Assembly: GCA_022566315.1 (NCBI GenBank)
Contig: JADFJC010000002.1
Coordinates: 34,900 to 98,899, forward strand
Source: Planctomycetota bacterium
GTDB taxonomy: Bacteria; Planctomycetota; Phycisphaerae; Sedimentisphaerales; Anaerobacaceae
DNA: 64,000 nucleotides
Reading direction: 5' to 3'
Below the pieces are notes generated by a model. The model searched no databases and was not told the DNA's origin. It was given only the letters and a program-made list of their open reading frames with translations. A program made the position numbers and the translations under genes. Positions 57,786 through 64,000 of this stretch are shown in pieces. Position 1 is the stretch's first letter. Each line of letters starts with the position of its first letter.

Positions 57786-57960
57786 ATTCCCGCTTTCGCG
57801 GGAATGACCACGAAGTGAATTGGGGGACTAAAAATGGATTTGTAACGTCGCCGTTCCGGCGACGGCTAAACAATCCTGTAATAAATTGGGGGAAAAGGGA
57901 ACCCCCAGTGAAACTGGGGGCTAAACATTATATGAAAGCCCGCGCTTACGCTTGGGCCTC
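57786..57960. repeat. Cluster of four short hairpins
   Basis: ATTCCCGCtttcGCGGGAAT (57786-57805); CGTCGCCgttcCGGCGACG (57846-57864); CCCCCAGTgaaACTGGGGG (57902-57920); AGCCCgcGCttacGCttGGGCCT (57937 onward). Confidence 0.8.
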
Positions 57961-58006
57961 TGTTTAAAGATAATTGATTCCACCAAAAGACGGTGGATCT
58001 GCGATA

Positions 58007-58531
58007 TTAGGATGGGAAGTTTAGAGCGGCAAAGTCGCCGAAGTATTTTTTGGCGGCGGTATCATAAGCCCTGGCTGCCTTCTTCTCCTCGTTGAAGCTG
58101 CCGAGATATATCCTTTTTCCATCGACGATCAGTTGGGCTTTCCAGGGTCGGCCTCGTTTGCTGTAGGAGACGCCTTTGTACTTCGAGAGGCTTTTGGGTC
58201 TGCGCTTACGGCTGTTCCAGCAGTTCTGCTGGCGTGTGGCCGACCTTAGGTTCGCCTTGCGGTTATCGAGGCTGTTGCCGTTTATGTGGTCGCATTCCAG
58301 TCCTTCGGGAGTATGGGCTATTTCGCGGTGCATGCGTAAAGACTTTCGCTTCCCGCCTGTCTTGCACAACTCGGAGCGGACGGCGTAGAATTTGGTATAG
58401 ACCCGCGAGGCGGTCCATTTGTACTTGCTGAGCCGGTAAAAATCGTCCGGGTCAACGATGGCGTATTTGCCCTGGGTCAAAGGGATGAGCCTGAAGGTAT
58501 AGCCGAAGTGAATCCGGCGATATAAGAGCAC
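58007..58531 (-). CDS. HNH endonuclease with AP2-type DNA-binding domain (homing-endonuclease-like)
   Basis: LRMHREIAHTPEGLECDHINGNSLDNRKANLRSATRQQNCWN (HNH_3-like) + KYKGVSYSKRGRPWKAQLIVDGKRIYLGSFNEEKKAARAYDTAAKKYFGDFAALNF (AP2). Confidence 0.9.
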   Translation of the reverse strand: MLLYRRIHFGYTFRLIPLTQGKYAIVDPDDFYRLSKYKWTASRVYTKFYAVRSELCKTGGKRKSLRMHREIAHTPEGLECDHINGNSLDNRKANLRSATRQQNCWNSRKRRPKSLSKYKGVSYSKRGRPWKAQLIVDGKRIYLGSFNEEKKAARAYDTAAKKYFGDFAALNFPS

Positions 58532-59016
58532 GGGAAGAACTAATATACATTCGAGACGGTCAGGAATGTTGATGACAAGTTGAATTTTACTGCTCCGCAG
58601 AAAAGTCAGAATTTAGAATATAGAATTTAGAATTATGAAAGAACTTCGCAGAGAGAATCTACAGAGTCCCTCTATAAATTAGAGCTACCTGCGTGTTTGA
58701 TGCGAAAAAAGGCCTCGATTCTTGACTCCCAATACTTGTAATTCGATGTTATGAAAGCAGTTAAAATTTTTTTGGAAAATTTGATTTTTGCTTTTAGGTA
58801 TCAGCGTATTTGATTGAAAATCGTGTCGTTCGATACCCGCGGCCTTTTGTGGAATCTGCTCTTGCCCCGCACCAATCAGGCGTGTCCGGACATGAGCAAA
58901 TGCGGAGAAAAACTCTTGCAAGCTGTGACGGTAATACGATAGAATAGGCCGGTCTCAAAAATCCAACTGGGCGTATGGCCCTATCAAAATATTAGCCAGA
59001 TAACGGGAGGTTGACT

Positions 59017-59862
59017 ATGAAGTGGATGATCCGAAGTTTTATAATTATTGCTTTGGCCCTTTGTGCTGCTCAGGCCTATGGCATTGAAGGCGTCGAAATT
59101 GTTCCGGATGTTGTCTATGGGCATAAGCACGGCATGGCTCTGACATTCGATGTGTACAAGCCCAAACAGAAGGCCAATGGTGTGGGGATTCTGTTTATGG
59201 TCAGCGGCGGCTGGCGTTCCAGGTGGCGTCCGCCGGAACAAAGCATCGGCTGGTTCAAGCCGATGTTAGACAAAGGCTTTACCGTCTTTGCCGTACGTCA
59301 CGGCAGCAGTCCGAAGTACGTGATTCCGGAAATCATCGAGGACGTACGCCGCAGCGTGCGTTTTATCCGCCTGCGGGCGAAGGATTTCGATGTTGACCCC
59401 GAACGATTGGGTGTTGCCGGTGCCAGTGCCGGTGGACACTTGTCTTTGATGTTGGGGACGGCTTCCGACAATGGTGATCCCGACTCTAAGGATGAAGTTC
59501 TTCGCGTTAGCGACCGAGTTGCCGCCGTGGTGGCTTATTTTCCGCCCACCGATATCCGTTCGTGGGTCAACAAGCTGCCCGATTACCCGGCCCTGAACTT
59601 CGAAGAAGAGAAGGCAGCAGCCTGTTCGCCATTGTTGCATGTCTCCAAGGACGACCCGCCCACTCTGCTTATTCACGGGGACAAAGATGAGCTGGTACCG
59701 CTCGAACACAGCGAGAATATCCTCGCGGAATTCAAGAAACATAAAGTAACCAGTGAGCTGCTGGTTATCAAGGGTGCCGGTCACGGATTCCAGGGTGAAG
59801 ACGGCAAGCGTGCCGCCGATTCGCTGGTGGCGTGGTTCGAAAAGCATTTGCTCAAGAAGTAA
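59017..59862 (+). CDS. Secreted alpha/beta hydrolase (BD-FAE/esterase-like)
   Basis: Signal peptide; LGVAGASAGGHLSLMLG nucleophile elbow; TLLIHGDKDELVPLEHS; GAGHGF. Confidence 0.92.
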   Translation: MKWMIRSFIIIALALCAAQAYGIEGVEIVPDVVYGHKHGMALTFDVYKPKQKANGVGILFMVSGGWRSRWRPPEQSIGWFKPMLDKGFTVFAVRHGSSPKYVIPEIIEDVRRSVRFIRLRAKDFDVDPERLGVAGASAGGHLSLMLGTASDNGDPDSKDEVLRVSDRVAAVVAYFPPTDIRSWVNKLPDYPALNFEEEKAAACSPLLHVSKDDPPTLLIHGDKDELVPLEHSENILAEFKKHKVTSELLVIKGAGHGFQGEDGKRAADSLVAWFEKHLLKK

Positions 59863-60171
59863 ATCAAGGTGACTGTCCCCCGAAAATCCCGGTTCGTTTT
59901 GTTACCTGGCCGGCCAGACGCGGAAGGCTGAAGAACCGCAAATGGATGAACAAACGGACACTCGAGTTCATTAGGAGAAATGCTGAAGAACCATCTTCTC
60001 ACTCCGGAATACGTACACCTTCACCCGACAATGAAGATATCGAGTGGTTAATAGAGCACTTTATCGAAAGAAAACGTATCAAGTGATTGCCCTGGCTTTT
60101 CCTTGATTTTGAGCGAGGGAAGTATATAATTTTATCTACTAAGTATTAGGAAATCTCTGAAGGGAAACAGA

Positions 60172-61641
60172 ATGAAAAGACTAATCAGTTTGTTGTTTGC
60201 TTGCTCTGTGTTTCATGCAGGCGGCACTTGTCGAGAGAAAAATCCCATTCCTGCCTCTCTACCAGCGGAAGAGAACAAAAGTTATACATTGCTTGTGACG
60301 AAAGTGTTCGGTTTATTCGTTTCGCTCTGTTTTTTGATGCCGGCACTATACGCTGGGCAGAATTGGCCTTCATTTCGTGGTCCTTCAGCAACAGGTGTTG
60401 CAGAGGGTTATCCCACTCCAGTCAAGTGGGACATTGAACGAGCTGAAAACATTCGCTGGAAAACCTATATCCCCGGGCTTGGTCATTCCAGTCCGGTAAT
60501 ATGGGGTGAACGTATCTTTGTTACCACTGCCGTTAAGGACACGGGGGAATCGAGTTTGAAGGTGGGCTTATACGGAGATGTCAAGTCGGTAAAAGAAGGG
60601 AATATTTTCAGTTGGCACGTTTACTGTATAGATAGAAAAAACGGTAAAATTCTTTGGAGCCGACAATCTCACATAGGAAAACCAAAGGTAAAACGGCATC
60701 CCAAATCAAGCCACGCAAGTCCTACTCCTTGTACGGACGGAAATTACGTTGTTGCGTTCTTTGGCTCTGAAGGTATGTACTGTTACGATATGAAAGGAAA
60801 TCTTATATGGGAAAAGGACCTTGGTAAACTTGATTGGGGGTTTTTCAAAAGTCCGGCTGCACAATGGGGAGGGGGTAGTTCGCCCGTCATCCATAAACAG
60901 ATGGTAATTGTCCAATGTGATGTTCAGAAAAATTCTTTTCTTGCAGCCTTTAATTTGAGGGATGGTACTGAGTTATGGAAAACAGTTAGAAACGAAGTTC
61001 CAACCTGGGGGACGCCAACTGTTTATACGGGCAATGAGCATTCGCAAATCATTGTTAATGGATATAAGCATATCGGTGGGTACGACATTGAAACAGGACA
61101 AGAAATCTGGAAACTGAGGGGCGGTGGTGATATCCCGATTCCAACTCCTATCGTAGCTCATGACTTAATCTTTATTACCAATTCACACGGAGGTTCAACC
61201 CCCATCTATGCTGTGCACGTCTCGGCAGCCGGCGATATCTCATTAGCCGAAGATACGTCAAGCAATAAAGATATCGCCTGGAGTTACAGCAAAGATGGAA
61301 ACTATATACCAACACCTATCATATATGACGAGTATCTCTATTGCTGTTCGCATAAAGGCAAACTAAGTTGTATTGAGGCCAGGACAGGTAAATTACTGTA
61401 CCGCGAAAGTCTAAGCTCCTCATCTGTCCCCTTTTCAGCTTCTCCGGTTGCAGCAGAAGGAAAAATCTACTGCACTTCCGAGAAGGGTGACGTATATATT
61501 GTAGAAGCAGGGGCCGAGTTCAAGTTGATAGGCATTAATAAAATGAATGAAATCTGCATGGCGACACCTGCAATTTCACGGGGCACCTTGTTCTTTCGAA
61601 CGAGACATCATCTTGTGGCGGTCGCAGAAGACAAGCAATGA
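60172..61641 (+). CDS. PQQ/WD-like beta-propeller protein
   Basis: NWPSFRGPSATGVAEG; repeated W/G-rich blades, e.g. GKILWSRQSHIG, GNLIWEKDLG, GTELWKTVRNEVPTWGTPTV, GQEIWKLRGGGDIPIPTPI. Confidence 0.9.
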   Translation: MKRLISLLFACSVFHAGGTCREKNPIPASLPAEENKSYTLLVTKVFGLFVSLCFLMPALYAGQNWPSFRGPSATGVAEGYPTPVKWDIERAENIRWKTYIPGLGHSSPVIWGERIFVTTAVKDTGESSLKVGLYGDVKSVKEGNIFSWHVYCIDRKNGKILWSRQSHIGKPKVKRHPKSSHASPTPCTDGNYVVAFFGSEGMYCYDMKGNLIWEKDLGKLDWGFFKSPAAQWGGGSSPVIHKQMVIVQCDVQKNSFLAAFNLRDGTELWKTVRNEVPTWGTPTVYTGNEHSQIIVNGYKHIGGYDIETGQEIWKLRGGGDIPIPTPIVAHDLIFITNSHGGSTPIYAVHVSAAGDISLAEDTSSNKDIAWSYSKDGNYIPTPIIYDEYLYCCSHKGKLSCIEARTGKLLYRESLSSSSVPFSASPVAAEGKIYCTSEKGDVYIVEAGAEFKLIGINKMNEICMATPAISRGTLFFRTRHHLVAVAEDKQ

Positions 61642-61667
61642 TGAAGGGTTATTCGGATAATAGGTCC

Positions 61668-63557
61668 TTACTCTTCTTTGTCTTTTTTCCCGCCCAGCAG
61701 TCCGCCGAGTCCTTTGAGAAGGTCCTCGGGTTTCTTCAAGATGTCTTTAATCTCATCAGGGATTTTATCGCCCAGTTTTTCATCTATTTGTTTTCCGAGC
61801 CGGCTATCAATCTCGTTTGCGAGTCTTTCTTTTCCGGCTTTGACCAGGGCCTGTTTGAATTCATCCATCAGGCCCTTGACATCAAATACGAGGCGCGGTT
61901 CGGTAACAGGCCCGACAATTCGTATCGTCGTTTTGAGCTCTGTTAAGGCATCGAATGCCTGGGAAGTTGTTTTGGAACCTAAACCTAAGACTCCTTTTCC
62001 CTGACCTTTCGCCTTGAGGTCACGGATAGTGATGTCCACTGTGAGGTCGATAGATTCATTCGTGGCTGTCCCGCTAAATTGACCTGAAGCAACACCTGAT
62101 TCGAATATCAGGCCTGCATTGCTGCTAAGGCCTGATTGAATCTTTGTTAGGTCGAAGCCGTCAAAAGTTCCGGAGAGTTTTGGGACCTGGTCTTGTGAGC
62201 TGTAGTCGATTGTTACGTTTATAGAGGCAGATGTATCGTGTGATTTCATTTCGAATGTGACAGGCAGTTTGGCTGTCTTTGGGGAATCGCTCAGGTTTGT
62301 CAACAAAACTTTGCTGTTGCCAAAGATTGGCCACGGTATTTGAACGTTGTCAAGTATGGCTCTTTTGGCCATTATTCGAGGTGAGGCCGGCACGACAGCC
62401 CGGGCCTTAAGATAATCAAGATACTTTTGTGGTATCTGCTTCGGCTGAGTCGCTGTCTTCTTGTCTTCGGCCTTCGGCAGCCACTTGCGCAGTTTTTGCA
62501 GTTTTTCTTTAAGGGCTTTTGCATCCTTTATATACATATCGAGCTTGCTCAGATTGGCAGCGGTGAGCTTAAAATCACACGGGTCAAAGACAGCAGGCTT
62601 TTGTCGGGCATCAGGTTCGGGAACGCTGCCCGGCGTCGAGCGCTTTTGGTTGAATTTGACATTGGAAATCTCCACCTGCTCCATCACCAGTTTGCCCAGA
62701 GACAAGCTGTACAAACTCGCATCAGCAGCGATTTTTTCGATTGAGACTTGATTGTTTTGAGGATTCTGAGGGTCGGTAACCTGTATTCCCGAGACCAGGA
62801 CGGAACCTGTCAGGACAGAGATATCGAGGTCATCGAGATTCACTTCGGCCCCATTGGCCCGTGTCATTGTGCTGGAGGCATAATCTTTGATTATGCTGTC
62901 TTTGATTACGGTTGTTGCAATCACTGATGCAACAAGGACCAGAACAGCCAAAGCGACTCCGGCCTTTCGGATATATTTTGTTTTTCCGGTGAAGAGCGAC
63001 TTGGCGTCTTTTGTGCGTTTGCCAATCAGCAGCCTGTCTAAGATGCGCACCCAACGATTGGAATACCATTTTTTGAACGTATCAGAACCATCTTCGAGTT
63101 TTAACAACATCCGGCGAAAGCTTATGACAGAGCGGGCCATAAGCAGTCCGGCAATGCCGCCGATAATTGGACCAAGGACAACAGCACCCGCCACGGAGTA
63201 CCTATTGAAATCGGTCATTCCTATCACCGGCACTGATTCCAACAATCGCAATATAAAAGATAGATAACTCTGCACCCAGACACCCACATGATACAGGACT
63301 GGTGCCGCTGCGAAGCAGAGAGTCTTGGCTATTCCGGCTGACAAAAGAAACAGGCCGGTGTGAATATTCAATACCAGCACCACGATTACCAGCACTGTGT
63401 GAACGCCGGACCAGCCCGGGACCAGACCAAACCAGAAACCCAACATTATCGACAGGAAGATAATGACAGGGGAAACGCCGCCTCGGAGTACCGCGATAAG
63501 TTTACGGATGAATCTTGGAAGAATCATATCTGCACCCCTTTCTAATGAGTAATGCAC
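61668..63557 (-). CDS. Fusion of TIGR03546-like membrane domain and TIGR03545/AsmA-like domain
   Basis: N-term polytopic VSPVIIFLSIMLGFWFGLVPGWSGVHTVLVIVVLVLNIHTGLFLLSAGIAKTLCF; C-term EVNLDDLDISVLTGSVLVSGIQVTDPQNPQNNQVSIEKIAADASLYSLSLGKLVMEQVEISNVKF. Confidence 0.7.
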   Translation of the reverse strand: MHYSLERGADMILPRFIRKLIAVLRGGVSPVIIFLSIMLGFWFGLVPGWSGVHTVLVIVVLVLNIHTGLFLLSAGIAKTLCFAAAPVLYHVGVWVQSYLSFILRLLESVPVIGMTDFNRYSVAGAVVLGPIIGGIAGLLMARSVISFRRMLLKLEDGSDTFKKWYSNRWVRILDRLLIGKRTKDAKSLFTGKTKYIRKAGVALAVLVLVASVIATTVIKDSIIKDYASSTMTRANGAEVNLDDLDISVLTGSVLVSGIQVTDPQNPQNNQVSIEKIAADASLYSLSLGKLVMEQVEISNVKFNQKRSTPGSVPEPDARQKPAVFDPCDFKLTAANLSKLDMYIKDAKALKEKLQKLRKWLPKAEDKKTATQPKQIPQKYLDYLKARAVVPASPRIMAKRAILDNVQIPWPIFGNSKVLLTNLSDSPKTAKLPVTFEMKSHDTSASINVTIDYSSQDQVPKLSGTFDGFDLTKIQSGLSSNAGLIFESGVASGQFSGTATNESIDLTVDITIRDLKAKGQGKGVLGLGSKTTSQAFDALTELKTTIRIVGPVTEPRLVFDVKGLMDEFKQALVKAGKERLANEIDSRLGKQIDEKLGDKIPDEIKDILKKPEDLLKGLGGLLGGKKDKEE

Positions 63558-63824
63558 TTAGAGCAATATTCATATTCGCCGGGCGATTGTACCACATCAA
63601 AAGGAAAGGCGACAACTGAAATTACAGCTTTATTTCCCGAATGTACGCAGGCGTATCGAGTGCCTCACAAGCCATTTAAACGGCTAACCCGCCTTGGGTG
63701 CGGTGAAGTTGAAATTTATACGTGCGAGGCGAAAGTGGAACATTTCCCTTGATTTTTAGGCTCGAAAAGTGTATCGTTTCCTTGTAGTTGACAATCCTGC
63801 GCTTAAAGAAACTATAGGTGCGAT

Positions 63825-64000
63825 ATGGTTCAACGAAGAGGATTCACACTAATCGAGCTTTTGGTAGTGATTGCGATTATTGCCCTTTTAATGGGCATTC
63901 TCATGCCGGCACTCAGTGCCGTCCGGGAACAGGGCCGACGAGTTGTCTGCGGCCAAAATGAGAAGAACATGGGACTGGGCTTGCACTTGTACGCCAACGA
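63825..64000 (+). CDS. Type II secretion/type IV pilin-like prepilin N-terminus (partial, runs off window)
   Basis: [58 protein letters not shown]... Confidence 0.92.
   Translation, partial: MVQRRGFTLIELLVVIAIIALLMGILMPALSAVREQGRRVVCGQNEKNMGLGLHLYAN

Noticed and set aside
59832-60086. 84-aa plus-strand ORF after the hydrolase
   Set aside because: Overlaps the hydrolase 3' end; basic peptide (RRGRLKNRKWMNKRTLEFIRRN) without recognisable family; the ggtgactgtccccc string looks like a dispersed repeat. Not enough to call a gene.

Overview
The window looks like a chromosomal segment of a Planctomycetota bacterium, probably Phycisphaerae/Sedimentisphaerales-like. That placement is inferred from gene content and protein style, not from a marker gene. 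Main blocks, left to right: (1) ~0-7.7 kb: secreted and carbohydrate-related proteins (a Tat-type Gfo/Idh/MocA oxidoreductase and a 1276-aa multidomain CBM / F5-8C protein) among several decayed gene fragments. (2) ~7.9-36 kb: a large exopolysaccharide/exosortase locus on the + strand. It contains EpsI, Wzm/Wzt ABC export, FkbM, many glycosyltransferases, an ATP-grasp protein, an O-antigen polymerase/ligase-like protein, an Alg14/Alg13-type split GT, an unusual nucleotidyltransferase-hexapeptide-exosortase fusion, a Wzc-like BY-kinase, a hexapeptide-sugar-transferase fusion, a giant TPR protein and a solo LuxR-type HTH. (3) ~36-45 kb: tig-clpP-clpP on the minus strand, tRNA-Gly, polyferredoxin, TSUP and methyltransferases. 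(4) ~45-52 kb: EamA, tRNA-Ser and a PadR/HAAS-type module. (5) ~52-64 kb: ankyrin fragment, rpsU, hflX, a two-gene AAA-ATPase + TOPRIM-like module (candidate defence system), an HNH/AP2 endonuclease, hydrolase, PQQ protein, a TIGR03546/03545-like fusion and a prepilin start. The items I consider most worth following up are the exosortase fusion and its paired sugar-transferase fusion, repeat-derived peptide insertions inside the sugar transferase, the AAA/TOPRIM pair, a 118-bp multi-stem hairpin, a ~240-bp intergenic imperfect palindrome and a well-formed PadR operator. All family calls come from reading the translations; no database search was run.
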